DNA of 64,000 bases from Xaviernesmea oryzae (GTDB lineage: Bacteria; Pseudomonadota; Alphaproteobacteria; Rhizobiales; Rhizobiaceae): NCBI RefSeq assembly GCF_900177415.1, contig NZ_FXAF01000001.1:64501-128500 (forward strand). The letters run 5' to 3'. The stretch's first letter is position 1; each line of letters opens with the position of its first letter. The notes beneath the pieces are model-generated. The model was not told where the DNA came from and made no database searches. It saw only the letters and a list, made by a program, of their open reading frames with translations. Below, in pieces: positions 27,817-36,408 of this stretch. A program made the translations under genes and the position numbers.

Positions 27817-28046
27817 CGTCGGCCATTGACGGCCTCTACGATTTGAGAGGCCTGAAATGCCCCCTGCCCGTGCTGAAGACGCGCCGCAGATTGAAATCCA
27901 TGGAAAGCGGCGCCGAACTCCTCATCGAAACCACCGACCCGCTTGCCGGCATCGATATCCCGCATTTCTGCAGCCAGGAAGGCCATGAGCTCGTCCGCTC
28001 GGAAAAGACCGAAGCCGGCCACCGGTTTCTGATCCGCAAGGGTTGA
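27813..28046 (+). CDS. TusA-type sulfur carrier protein
   Basis: A 77-residue TusA-fold protein. The N-terminal motif DLRGLKCPLPVLKTRRRL carries the conserved sulfur-carrying Cys (C16) in the CPxP pattern; the rest (ELLIETTDPLAGIDIPHFC) is typical. Family members hand persulfide sulfur to tRNA modification, molybdenum cofactor or other paths; this member is of the short type common in rhizobia, and its partner is unknown. It overlaps the transpeptidase gene by four bases (ATGA), so it is translated from the same message although the functions seem unrelated. Confidence 0.85.
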   Translation: MTSAIDGLYDLRGLKCPLPVLKTRRRLKSMESGAELLIETTDPLAGIDIPHFCSQEGHELVRSEKTEAGHRFLIRKG

Positions 28047-28064
28047 GCCTATCGCGCCGTTGGC

Positions 28065-28193
28065 CGCCCTCATCCGGCTGCCGCCATCTTCTCCCTGTTT
28101 GACGGGGAGAAGGAGTATGCCGCACCGTTTTCCCGCTCCGCAACGTATCGCTTGGCACGTCCCCTCTCTCCGCGTGGCTAGGGTGAGGGGCAA
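28065..28193. repeat. RIME1-like intergenic mosaic element
   Basis: A 129-base element with inverted ends GCCCTCAT and TGAGGGGC. It contains two internal palindromes, one around CTCCCTGTTTGACGGGGAG and one near CCCCTCTCTCC and GGGTGAGGGG. Length and composition match RIME1, a repeat reported from Rhizobium. It lies between the convergent TusA-like gene and the COG0523 gene, with 18 bases on both sides. Confidence 0.7.
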
Positions 28194-28210
28194 ATCTCTG
28201 AAAAGGTCAA

Positions 28211-29392
28211 CTACATCCGCATGCCTGGAACGGCGAGCGGATTGTCCTCCAGCGCTGCCCGGTCCGGGCGATCGACCCGCGGCTGGCCGGTGAAGGCGGC
28301 GAACAGATCCGAGACGAAGGCTTCCGGCAGATCCTGGGTAATCAGCACCATGCGCGTGCGGCGGTCCGAGCCTTCCGGCCATTTCGGCAGGCGCTGCGGC
28401 GGGTGGAACACGCTCTGGACCCCGTGCAGGACCAAAGGCCGTTCCGGGTCGTCGGAAAGCGCTACCACGGCTTTCATCCTCAGGAGCTTCTCCCCGTGCG
28501 CCGAGCGGAGAAGATCGATGAACATCTCGATCGCCATCGGATCGATCGGCTTGTCGTGGATGATCGAGAAGGAACGGATATCGTCGCCGTGGCGGTTCAC
28601 GTCATGATGATGGTGATGATGCCCGTGCCCGTGATGCTCATGATCGTGACCGTCGTGACCGTGATCGTGGTCATGATGGTGGTGGCCGTGATGTTCATGC
28701 GCGTGCTGGTCGTTCGCAATTTCATCGCGCAGCCAGCGATCAACGTCGGCGATCTTCGTCGCCGGATCGTAGAGGCCGTTTTCGAGGATCGACGCCGTTC
28801 CCGCCTCCTTGCTGTCGCCATCGACGATCGGCGCCCGCGGATTGAGTTCCGCAAGACGCGACTTGAGCGCGGCGACCTGTGCCGCAACCGCCATGGAGAG
28901 CTTCGAGATCACGAGCCGGTCGGCAACGGCCGCCTGCTTCACCGCTTCCCCGTGGCGGTCGAGCGTCGAGAGCCCGTTGACCGCATCGACCACCGTGATG
29001 ACGCCGTCGAGCTCGAAATTCTGGGCGATCACCGGATTTCCCATCACCGACTGCATGACGGGCGCCGGATCGGCAAGCCCCGTCGTCTCGATCACCACGC
29101 GGCGGATCGGCTTCAGCCGGCCGGTCTGTATGCCGTCCATCATGAATGCGAGGGAATCGACCAGTTCGCCGCGGACGGTGCAGCAGAGGCAGCCGTTGGA
29201 GAGCTCCACGAGGGCGTCGCCGGAGGCTTCCACCAGGAAATTGTCGATCCCCACTTCGCCGAATTCGTTGATGATGACGGCCGTATCGCTCGTGCCCGGA
29301 TCCTTGAGGATACGGTTCAACAGCGTCGATTTTCCCGCACCGAGAAAGCCGGTGAGGATGGAGACCGGAATCCGGTCGCGGGCAGAAGACAT
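28211..29392 (-). CDS. COG0523 (CobW-type) GTPase with His-rich metal-binding insert
   Basis: A 393-residue G3E GTPase. Walker A GFLGAGKST is at 15-23, the metal-binding CxCC motif GCLCC at 67-71, and the NKxD-like region in RLVISKLSM. A His-rich linker of about 40 residues (about 225-265) has long runs of His with Asp and Gly, then the CobW C-terminal domain. Such His-rich members are often zinc chaperones rather than cobalamin enzymes. It is 13 bases behind a DD-carboxypeptidase gene on the same strand, so both may be expressed together. No cobalamin gene is adjacent. Confidence 0.88.
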   Translation of the reverse strand: MSSARDRIPVSILTGFLGAGKSTLLNRILKDPGTSDTAVIINEFGEVGIDNFLVEASGDALVELSNGCLCCTVRGELVDSLAFMMDGIQTGRLKPIRRVVIETTGLADPAPVMQSVMGNPVIAQNFELDGVITVVDAVNGLSTLDRHGEAVKQAAVADRLVISKLSMAVAAQVAALKSRLAELNPRAPIVDGDSKEAGTASILENGLYDPATKIADVDRWLRDEIANDQHAHEHHGHHHHDHDHGHDGHDHEHHGHGHHHHHHDVNRHGDDIRSFSIIHDKPIDPMAIEMFIDLLRSAHGEKLLRMKAVVALSDDPERPLVLHGVQSVFHPPQRLPKWPEGSDRRTRMVLITQDLPEAFVSDLFAAFTGQPRVDRPDRAALEDNPLAVPGMRM

Positions 29393-29405
29393 GGTCTGAT
29401 CCAAT

Positions 29406-30509
29406 TTAAAACGTCGGGCGCGGCTGCGGTATCGGTATAGTGGCGATCTTCTCGGTCTTGCCTTTCGCCGGAACCGGCTCGTCCTCGCCGCCGAACATGA
29501 CACCCGCAAAACTGTAGACCGGCGGCCGCGTCATCTCATGAATATAAGGGGAATGCTGGATGGTACGGCCGGCATCGTCGCGGGTTTCGCTGCGCACCTT
29601 GGCCGCTTTCGGATTGCATATCTCGGCGCTGACATCGTTGACGGCGGCCGTATCGCCGTAAGGGGCAAGCGCGGTGAGCGGCACGCCGCCGTTCGGCGAA
29701 GACGTGAGCCCCTGCTGCAGCAGGTTGGCGGTATCGTCCGCACGGCCGGCAAGGCTGTCGGCTCCAAGGACCACGGAAATCACGGAACGCCCGTCGCGCG
29801 TCGCCGAGCCGATCTGGTTGAAGCCCGAGGCGCAGATGAAGCCCGTCTTCATGCCGTCGGCGCCATCGAAACGGCCGATCAGGGTGTTGAAGTTCGCATA
29901 CTGCTTCTTGCCCGTATCGACGCCTTCCAGCGAGAAATAGTTCTGATATTCCGGGAAATCCTGTTTCAGGCGCAACGTCAGGAGCGCCAGGTCGCGCGCC
30001 GTCGTATACTGCCCCTTGCCGGGCAGGCCATGCGGATTGATGTAACGCGTCGATGTCATGCCGAGGCTCTGAGCCTGCGCATTCATCGCCGCCACGAACT
30101 GATCGACGGAGCCGCTGACCGTCTCGGCGACCGCGACGGCCACGTCGTTGGCCGACTTCACCAGCAGGATCTTCAGCGCGCTGTCCATGGTGAGCCTGGA
30201 GCCCGGCTTGAAATACATCTTGCTGGCCGGCTGCTCGGTCGCCTTCTTGCTCATGACGACCGGCGTATCGAGCGCGAGCCTGCCGCTCTTGATCTCCTTG
30301 AAGGTGACATAGGCGGTCATCAGCTTGGTCAGCGACGCCGGATACCATTTGCGGAAGGCGTCCTGATGGGCGATCACCCGGCCCGTTCTCACATCGACCA
30401 CCATCTTCGGGTTGGCGACGGCGCTCCCGGCGGAAGCGAGAACGCCAAGGGCGGCGGCAGTTGAGATCAGCCGGGTGAAGAACCCGGATCGGATGCGGGA
30501 AATCGGCAA
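29406..30509 (-). CDS. D-alanyl-D-alanine carboxypeptidase (class C low-mass PBP)
   Basis: A 367-residue exported penicillin-binding protein that trims the terminal D-Ala of peptidoglycan stem peptides. The three active-site motifs are present: SxxK S59-LTK62, SxN SAN at 119-121, and KTG in GADGMKTGF at about 220. A signal peptide (GFFTRLISTAAALGVLASAGSAVA) is removed after about residue 32. There is no ATG at a good site; I choose TTG 30509, with GAGGG six bases upstream. The C-terminus is Pro-rich and ends with PQPRPTF, without the usual amphipathic anchor. It is divergent from an amidohydrolase gene. Confidence 0.87.
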   Translation of the reverse strand: MPISRIRSGFFTRLISTAAALGVLASAGSAVANPKMVVDVRTGRVIAHQDAFRKWYPASLTKLMTAYVTFKEIKSGRLALDTPVVMSKKATEQPASKMYFKPGSRLTMDSALKILLVKSANDVAVAVAETVSGSVDQFVAAMNAQAQSLGMTSTRYINPHGLPGKGQYTTARDLALLTLRLKQDFPEYQNYFSLEGVDTGKKQYANFNTLIGRFDGADGMKTGFICASGFNQIGSATRDGRSVISVVLGADSLAGRADDTANLLQQGLTSSPNGGVPLTALAPYGDTAAVNDVSAEICNPKAAKVRSETRDDAGRTIQHSPYIHEMTRPPVYSFAGVMFGGEDEPVPAKGKTEKIATIPIPQPRPTF

Positions 30510-30665
30510 GGTCGTCCCTCGTTGGTAGAGCTTAACGAGTGTGGCGCATATGCGGCCTATGTGGCCAAGCAATGGCAAAGAAGATTGCTTCCGTCAATCA
30601 TGACGGGCAGTATCCGCCGGGGAGGACGAGTCATAACCGCGTGAGTAACGAGAACAGGGAACACT

Positions 30666-31829
30666 ATGCCGATTTTGAACCGGGCCGCCGAACTTCAGGG
30701 CGAAGTCAGCGAGTGGCGACGACATCTCCATGAACATCCTGAAATCCTCTACGACGTTGAAAACACCGCCTCCTTCGTGGCGCAGAAACTGAAGGAATTC
30801 GGCGTCGACGAGGTCGTGACCGGCATCGGCCGCACCGGCGTCGTCGGCATCATCCGCGGCAAAGGCACGAGCGGCCGCACGATCGGTCTGCGCGCCGACA
30901 TGGACGCCCTGCCGCTCACCGAAATCACGGGAAAACCCTGGGCTTCCAGAACACCCGGCAAGATGCACGCCTGCGGCCATGACGGGCACACGTCCATGCT
31001 CCTGGGTGCGGCGAAATATCTCGCCGAGACCCGCAACTTCAACGGCACCGTGGCGCTCATCTTCCAGCCCGCCGAGGAGGGCGGCGCCGGTGCGCTTGCG
31101 ATGATCGAGGACGGCATGCTGGAACGCTTCGGCATCGAGGAGGTCTACGGCATGCACAACATGCCGGGCATTCCGGTCGGCCGGTTCGCGATCCGCAAGG
31201 GCGGCATCATGGCCGCTCCCGATCGGTTCACCATCACCATCCGGGGCCGCGGCGGCCATGCGGCACAGCCGCACAAGACGATCGATCCGATCTTCATCGG
31301 TTCGCAGCTCGTGGGCAGCCTGCAGGCGATCGCCGCCCGCAATGCCGACCCCGTCCGCTCGGTCGTCATCTCGGTGACCCGCTTCGACGCCGGCACGACG
31401 CACAACATCATTCCGGATCAGGCGACGCTCTGGGGCACGGTCAGAACGCTCAGCGAAGAGACCCGCGACCTTGCCGAAACGCGCATCCGCCAGATCGTCG
31501 AAGGCATCGTCAGCGCCCACGGCGCGGAAGCGGCGATCGACTACGAGCGCAAGTGTCCGGTCACCGTCAACCACGACCGCGAGACCGAGCACGCGATCGG
31601 CGTCGCGGCCGAAGTGGCCGGCGCCTCCAACGTGGAGACGAATGTCGATCCTGCCATGGCGGGCGAGGATTTCGCCTTCATGCTGCAGCGGCGTCCCGGC
31701 GCCTTCATCTTCATCGGCAACGGCGACACGGCGCCTCTCCATAATCCCCACTACGACTTCGACGACGAAGCGATCTCCTACGGCATTTCCTATTGGGTGC
31801 GGCTCGCCGAGCAGCGGCTGACGGAATGA
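30666..31829 (+). CDS. M20-family amidohydrolase (hippurate hydrolase-like)
   Basis: A 387-residue zinc metalloenzyme of the M20D group that removes N-acyl groups from amino acids or small amides. Metal-site residues lie in HACGHDGHT (C103, H105) and EEGG (E137, E138), with H164 in GMHNMPG, and the C-terminal metal His in PLHNPHYDFDDE. The dimerisation domain is at about 180-290. The physiological substrate is unknown; homologues act on hippurate, indole-acetyl amino acids or N-acetyl amino acids. AACAGGGA lies before the ATG. The tRNA-Arg gene follows 54 bases later. Confidence 0.88.
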   Translation: MPILNRAAELQGEVSEWRRHLHEHPEILYDVENTASFVAQKLKEFGVDEVVTGIGRTGVVGIIRGKGTSGRTIGLRADMDALPLTEITGKPWASRTPGKMHACGHDGHTSMLLGAAKYLAETRNFNGTVALIFQPAEEGGAGALAMIEDGMLERFGIEEVYGMHNMPGIPVGRFAIRKGGIMAAPDRFTITIRGRGGHAAQPHKTIDPIFIGSQLVGSLQAIAARNADPVRSVVISVTRFDAGTTHNIIPDQATLWGTVRTLSEETRDLAETRIRQIVEGIVSAHGAEAAIDYERKCPVTVNHDRETEHAIGVAAEVAGASNVETNVDPAMAGEDFAFMLQRRPGAFIFIGNGDTAPLHNPHYDFDDEAISYGISYWVRLAEQRLTE

Positions 31830-31844
31830 CGATGCGGAAAGGGC

Positions 31845-31873
31845 TTGGCTAAACCGGACGGCTTTTGTATGGA
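31845..31873 (+). promoter_or_regulatory. candidate promoter of tRNA-Arg
   Basis: TTGGCT at 31845 and TATGGA at 31868 are 17 bases apart. The expected start is just before the mature 5' end of the tRNA at 31884, which fits a stand-alone tRNA gene. Confidence 0.45.
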
Positions 31874-31883
31874 TGCGGGAAGT

Positions 31884-31960
31884 GGTCCCGTAGCTCAGCA
31901 GGATAGAGCATCAGATTCCTAATCTGAGGGTCACGCGTTCGAATCGCGTCGGGATCACCA
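31884..31960 (+). tRNA. tRNA-Arg (anticodon CCT)
   Basis: A 77-base cloverleaf with the CCA tail encoded. The seven-pair acceptor stem joins GGTCCCG to CGGGATC with one G-T pair. The D stem is GCTC/GAGC, the anticodon stem TCAGA/TCTGA has the seven-base loop TTCCTAA, and the T stem is ACGCG/CGCGT with loop TTCGAAT. The anticodon CCT reads AGG arginine codons. A broken copy of the 3' part lies 53 bases downstream. Confidence 0.96.
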
Positions 31961-31984
31961 TTCTCCTGTCAGGACCTTGAAGGC

Positions 31985-32014
31985 CACGCGTTCGAATCGA
32001 ACCGCGTCACCATT
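31985..32014 (+). repeat. degenerate copy of the tRNA-Arg 3' end
   Basis: CACGCGTTCGAATCG at 31985-31999 repeats 15 bases of the T arm (31932-31946) exactly, and TCACCATT at 32007-32014 repeats the discriminator, the CCA end and two bases beyond. The bases between differ. It cannot fold as a tRNA. Such a fragment is the usual trace of integration and loss of a mobile element at a tRNA 3' end, or of a local duplication. Confidence 0.65.
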
Positions 32015-32201
32015 CCCTCCACATTGCAAGACGGGTGGCGCGAAGCCCTCCGATTTTTTCCCGCGGCACTGCATTTTTCGCCCATCGGAATGATTTTCTT
32101 TACTTTTTCGACATCTATAGATTTTGCTTGATCCGAGGGCCTCTTTGCGGCAATTCTTTTCAAGCTGAAATGATTTGTGAAAATCTATCGCGGGGACATT
32201 C

Positions 32202-33008
32202 ATGACAGCGATCGACAACGCGCCTTTGTACAAGGCCGCCTGGCTGGTCGCAGTCGCCCTTCTGGCCGGCTGCACATCGTCACAGACGACCTCATCCATC
32301 ACAAAAGATAACGTGAAAGCGAGTGTCGCGCCGATCGGCAACGTGCCGCAGAAACAGGTATACAGCTACACGGCGGCCGATCGCGAATGCCTGAAACGGG
32401 CCATGTATTTCGAATCCAAGCGATCGAGCAAAGCCGGTTTCATGGCCGTGGGCAGCGTGGTCATGAACCGGCTGACGTCCGGCGCCTATCCCGGCACCAT
32501 TTGCGGCGTGGTCTCGCAGGAGAAGCAGTTCGCGCCGGGCCTGATGACGCGGAAGATGGACGAGGAAACGGCTCCTGAGCTCAATGCAGCCGCCGACGCC
32601 ATCCTTCGGGGTGAACGAAACCCCGAGGTGAAGGAGGCCATGTTCTTCCACCAGGCCGGACTGAAGTTTCCCTATGACAACATGCACTACGTGACCGTGG
32701 CCGGCGGAAACGCATTCTATGAAAAGCGCGGGGACGACGGTGAGCTGCAGACCCCTGCACCGAAACCGGCGGACGAATACATCCTGGCCTTTGCCCCCCA
32801 CCTTTCGGCTTCGCCGGCCCTGATGGCGGTTAACGACATGAACGCGCCTGCAGCCGTAACGGCGACGCAGACGGATGAAGAAGAAGAGCTCGTCCTTCCG
32901 CTTGAAGTACCGGTTCCCGCTCGGCGGCCGCAATCGGCGACCATATCCACGGCGCAACTGGTCATGGCGGCTCCGGAAGTTTGGTCGCTTCGCACCGGCA
33001 AGCCCTGA
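32202..33008 (+). CDS. SleB-type cell wall hydrolase, lipoprotein
   Basis: A 268-residue predicted lipoprotein with lipobox LAGC at 21-24 and a Hydrolase_2 (SleB) domain at about 58-175. The segments RAMYFESKRSSKAGFMAVG, VVMNRLTSGAYPGTICGVV and FSQEKQFAPG-type sequence (VSQEKQFAPGL) are typical, with E71 the likely catalytic Glu of this lytic-transglycosylase-like fold. The C-terminal third is Ala, Pro and Thr-rich and ends after VPARRPQS. It is well known in non-sporulating Alphaproteobacteria, where it acts on vegetative peptidoglycan. A 190-base AT-rich leader separates it from the tRNA fragment. Confidence 0.85.
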   Translation: MTAIDNAPLYKAAWLVAVALLAGCTSSQTTSSITKDNVKASVAPIGNVPQKQVYSYTAADRECLKRAMYFESKRSSKAGFMAVGSVVMNRLTSGAYPGTICGVVSQEKQFAPGLMTRKMDEETAPELNAAADAILRGERNPEVKEAMFFHQAGLKFPYDNMHYVTVAGGNAFYEKRGDDGELQTPAPKPADEYILAFAPHLSASPALMAVNDMNAPAAVTATQTDEEEELVLPLEVPVPARRPQSATISTAQLVMAAPEVWSLRTGKP

Positions 33009-33305
33009 CCCGCGGCCGGTATGGCCGACTGCAAGTCAAATAGGTATTCGCTGGATCCCGTGTCTTTCCGTTCGACCGAATGGAGCGGAAGATCGACATC
33101 CCGAGCTCGTCGGGGTGCGCTGCGGGTGCGCCGGGTAGATTCCGGCCTGAACTTCGCGTCGGCGGGCAAGTAACGTCAAAGGTTGCTTCCCGGCTGTGGA
33201 CATCCGGTGCCTCGGCCAAGACTTTGCATTGCGCGAAAAATTAACCAAACATACAAAAGCCGTGCTGCTACTTGGGGAGTGGCCTGACTAGGGGGTATCA
33301 AGTCA

Positions 33306-33827
33306 ATGGAAATGCGTCTTTCCTGGGCCGCCGCGCTGGGCGTGCTTGCCGTAGGCATTGTCGGCTGCACGACGACGGAAGAGGCCAACAAGGCAATTCA
33401 GTCACGATGGATCGGCCAGCCTGTGGATTCGTTCTTCACCTATTACGGACCGCCCGTTTCCACCTTTCCGCTGAACGACGGCGGCACGATCTACACCTGG
33501 GTTGGCGGCGAGACGACGCGCCATATCCCGGCACAATACCAGACGTTACCCGTCAACGATCCGAACAAGATCACGCGCACCACGACGGAAACGCGCAAGA
33601 ACTCGGACGGCAGCACGACCACCACGACGCGGTCCTCATCGATCGGCGTCCCGCAGCAGACGGTGACGCGGATGGTCTCGCCCGCCCGCACAGAAGATCT
33701 CTTCTGCGAGCTGCAGATCACCGCCGGTCCGGACAAGGTGATCCGCATGCTGCGCGCGACCAACGATACGGACGGCGAGGGCCTCAGCTTCTCGCGCTGC
33801 GCCGAGGTCATGGGCGTCAAGAAATAG
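33306..33827 (+). CDS. small lipoprotein with a Thr/Ser-rich middle
   Basis: A 173-residue protein with lipobox VGC following a short signal (LSWAAALGVLAVGIVGC). The part RWIGQPVDSFFTYYGPPVSTFPLNDGG-like (about 33-60) is a known pattern of small outer-membrane-type lipoproteins that resemble a BamE/SmpA-like unit. A stretch of Thr and Ser (about 90-112) follows, and then a second Cys pair (C131 or nearby, and C166). A second ATG two codons later (33312) is possible. The 297 bases between this gene and SleB hold no other gene that I can see. Function is unknown. Confidence 0.68.
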   Translation: MEMRLSWAAALGVLAVGIVGCTTTEEANKAIQSRWIGQPVDSFFTYYGPPVSTFPLNDGGTIYTWVGGETTRHIPAQYQTLPVNDPNKITRTTTETRKNSDGSTTTTTRSSSIGVPQQTVTRMVSPARTEDLFCELQITAGPDKVIRMLRATNDTDGEGLSFSRCAEVMGVKK

Positions 33828-33841
33828 GGCATGCAAGCCGC

Positions 33842-35059
33842 TCAGCGCGGCCTCACATGCTCCATCCGGAAGCCGAGGCCGATCAGCCGGCCGGCGAGGT
33901 GGGCGAGTGCCGGAAAACGCGCGATGCCGCGGATGAAGGCGGGCGGGCCTTTTCGCTTTCCTTCGTCCGCCTGATCGGCGCGGCGGCTGCTTCGCATCAT
34001 CAGCTGCAGCTTCTGCGTCGCTTTCGTCGGGAAGCTGCGGCGCCTTTCGACCGCTGCCAGATCGGCATCGGAAAGACGGCTTTCCCGCAATGGTGCGGCG
34101 AGGATATTGGCGGTTGCCACGGCATCCTGAACCGCGAGATTGACCCCAACGCCGCCGATCGGCGACATGGCATGCGCCGCATCGCCGATGCAGATAAGGC
34201 CCGGCCGCCACCACTGTTTCAGCCGGTCGATGCGGACGGCGAGCAGGCTGGTATCGTCGAAGGAGCGAATTTCCAGCATCCGGTCGGCCGGCAGCGGCGA
34301 GACCTCGATCACCATATGCCGAAAGGCTTCGATGCCCTTCTCGCGGATTTCCGCGAACGTGCCTTTGCGGATGACGTAGCCGCATTGCCAGTAATCGCCG
34401 CGGTCGATCAGTACGAAGCCCTGGCGTGGGCCGCCATGGCCCACCACCTCGTTCGGATCGCCCGGCTGCTTCGAAAGCCTCATCCAGACGACCTCGCTCG
34501 GAACGCCGAAGCTTTCCACCGTAAGGCCGGCCTTTTCCCGGACGACCGAATTGCGGCCGTCCGCACCGGCGACGAGTCTGGCGTGAATGGTAAGATTGCC
34601 TTCCGGCGTCTCCGCCACAAGGCCGGCAATCTTCCCTTGCTCTTCCAGAAGCCCGGTCACCTTGGCCTGCATGATCAGCCGAAAATTCGGATAGCGCCGT
34701 GCTTGAGAGGCAAGGAAGCTCAGAAAGTCCCATTGCGGCATGAAGGCGATGAAACGGTTCTTCACCGGCAGGCGGGAGAAATCGGCGATCGTGACGGTCC
34801 GGCCGCCCATCTCGGCCGAGAGCTTCGGCGCCCGCGTGTGCGGCAATTTCAGAAACTCGTCGATCAGGCCGAGCTCGGACATCACCTCCAGCGTGGAGGG
34901 ATGGATCGTATCGCCGCGGAAATCGCGCAGGAAATCGCCGTGCTTTTCGACGACGACGACATCGACGCCCTGACGCGCCAGGAGAAAGCCGAGCATCAGG
35001 CCGGCGGGGCCGGCACCGGCAATCACGCACGTCGTCTCGATTTCCCGTATCTCGCTCAT
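33842..35059 (-). CDS. FAD-dependent monooxygenase of the UbiH/PHBH type
   Basis: A 405-residue flavoprotein. The N-terminal FAD site GAGPAGLMLGFLLARQGVDV starts at about residue 14, the second FAD motif is DGRNSVVRE, and the third GDAAHAMSPIGGVGVNLAVQD is at about 290-310. These three define the aromatic-ring hydroxylase group. Members of this branch accept varied aromatic substrates, so the substrate is not known. The start MSEIREIETT at 35059 has AGGGCG upstream. It stands between the lipoprotein (convergent) and dxr (divergent). Confidence 0.85.
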   Translation of the reverse strand: MSEIREIETTCVIAGAGPAGLMLGFLLARQGVDVVVVEKHGDFLRDFRGDTIHPSTLEVMSELGLIDEFLKLPHTRAPKLSAEMGGRTVTIADFSRLPVKNRFIAFMPQWDFLSFLASQARRYPNFRLIMQAKVTGLLEEQGKIAGLVAETPEGNLTIHARLVAGADGRNSVVREKAGLTVESFGVPSEVVWMRLSKQPGDPNEVVGHGGPRQGFVLIDRGDYWQCGYVIRKGTFAEIREKGIEAFRHMVIEVSPLPADRMLEIRSFDDTSLLAVRIDRLKQWWRPGLICIGDAAHAMSPIGGVGVNLAVQDAVATANILAAPLRESRLSDADLAAVERRRSFPTKATQKLQLMMRSSRRADQADEGKRKGPPAFIRGIARFPALAHLAGRLIGLGFRMEHVRPR

Positions 35060-35192
35060 CGCCCTATTTCGCTTGAAGCACTCTTGCGGATCAAGCCGCA
35101 CTTGGTCGCAGCCGGACGGAATTCAAGCCCGCTCTTGTGAGCCGCGACTTTCGCTTGTAGACCAACGGCAGCTTTACGGGTTGGAAGACATC

Positions 35193-36380
35193 ATGGCCGG
35201 CACCGGCAAACGTCGTATCAGCATTCTGGGCTCCACGGGTTCGATCGGAGTGAACACGCTCGACGTGGTGAATCAGCTCGGCGGCCGGGAAACGTTCGAT
35301 GTCGTTGCGATCACCGGCAACGCGAATATTACGCTGCTGGCCGAACAGGCAAAGACCTGCGGCGCGAAACTGGCCGTCACGGCCGACGACGGCCGATACG
35401 CGGCACTGAAGGAAGCGCTTGCGGGCAGCGGCATCGAAGTCGCCGCCGGCCGGGAGGCGCTGATCGAAGCGGGCGCACGGGACTCCGACTGGGTGATGGC
35501 CGCGATCGTCGGCACGGCGGGGCTTGCCCCGACGCTCGCCGCGGCCAGGCGCGGCGCCGATATCGCGCTCGCCAACAAGGAATGCCTGGTCTCCGCGGGC
35601 GAGCTTTTCCTCAAGGCGGTTGCCGAGGGCGGCGGGCGGCTGATCCCGGTCGACAGCGAGCACAGCGCCATCTTCCAGTCGCTCGAAGACGATCAGCACC
35701 ATGCGGTGGAACGTGTCGTGCTGACCGCCTCCGGCGGCCCCTTCCGCACCTGGACACGCGAGCAGATGGCGGGCGTGACGGCGGATATCGCCCGCGCCCA
35801 TCCCAACTGGTCAATGGGCCTGAAAATCTCGATCGGCAGCGCCTCGATGTTCAACAAGGCGCTGGAGATGATCGAGGCGAAACATCTCTTCGACTTGAGG
35901 CCCGACCAGATCGAGGTGATCGTCCATCCGCAATCGGTCATCCACTCCATGGTGGGCTATACGGACGGTTCGGTGCTCGCGCAGCTCGGCTGTCCGGACA
36001 TGCGCACCGCGATCGGCTATGCGCTCACCTATCCCAACCGGCCGAAGCTGAATGTCGAGCGGCTGGATTTCGCCAGGCTCGCGCGGCTGGATTTCGAAGC
36101 CCCGGACGAAACCCGTTTCCCGGCCCTCAGGCTTGCCCGCACGGCGCTCGAACGCGGCGGCGTGCAGGGCGCGGTGATGAACGCGGCGGAGGAAATTGCC
36201 TTCCACGCCTTCTGCGCCGGCCGCATCGGCTTCCTGAACATGGCCGACATCGCCGAGCAGGTGATGGACGACATGGCGGGGCATGGGGCGGCGGCGACGA
36301 TGGACGAGGTCTTCGCGGCGGATGCCGAGGCACGCAGGCGCGCCGGAGAGGTTATCGCGCGGCGAGAGATGGCGGCTTAA
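35193..36380 (+). CDS. dxr: 1-deoxy-D-xylulose 5-phosphate reductoisomerase
   Basis: Second enzyme of the MEP isoprenoid pathway; it converts DXP to MEP with NADPH. The 395-residue protein opens with the Rossmann motif ILGSTGSIG and has the catalytic segments ANKECLVSAGELF, PVDSEHSAIFQ, TASGGPFRTW and GLKISIGSASMFNKALEM, all conserved in Dxr. The start at MAGTGKRRISILG (35193) is chosen to match the family N-terminus. It is read alone; a large palindromic element lies behind it. Confidence 0.94.
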   Translation: MAGTGKRRISILGSTGSIGVNTLDVVNQLGGRETFDVVAITGNANITLLAEQAKTCGAKLAVTADDGRYAALKEALAGSGIEVAAGREALIEAGARDSDWVMAAIVGTAGLAPTLAAARRGADIALANKECLVSAGELFLKAVAEGGGRLIPVDSEHSAIFQSLEDDQHHAVERVVLTASGGPFRTWTREQMAGVTADIARAHPNWSMGLKISIGSASMFNKALEMIEAKHLFDLRPDQIEVIVHPQSVIHSMVGYTDGSVLAQLGCPDMRTAIGYALTYPNRPKLNVERLDFARLARLDFEAPDETRFPALRLARTALERGGVQGAVMNAAEEIAFHAFCAGRIGFLNMADIAEQVMDDMAGHGAAATMDEVFAADAEARRRAGEVIARREMAA

Positions 36381-36408
36381 GCGGCCTTTTAAAGGCTCCC
36401 GCCTCAAT

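Noticed and set aside
31985-32014. A second tRNA gene downstream of tRNA-Arg
   Set aside because: Only the T-arm and 3' end words are present; no acceptor or anticodon stem can form.
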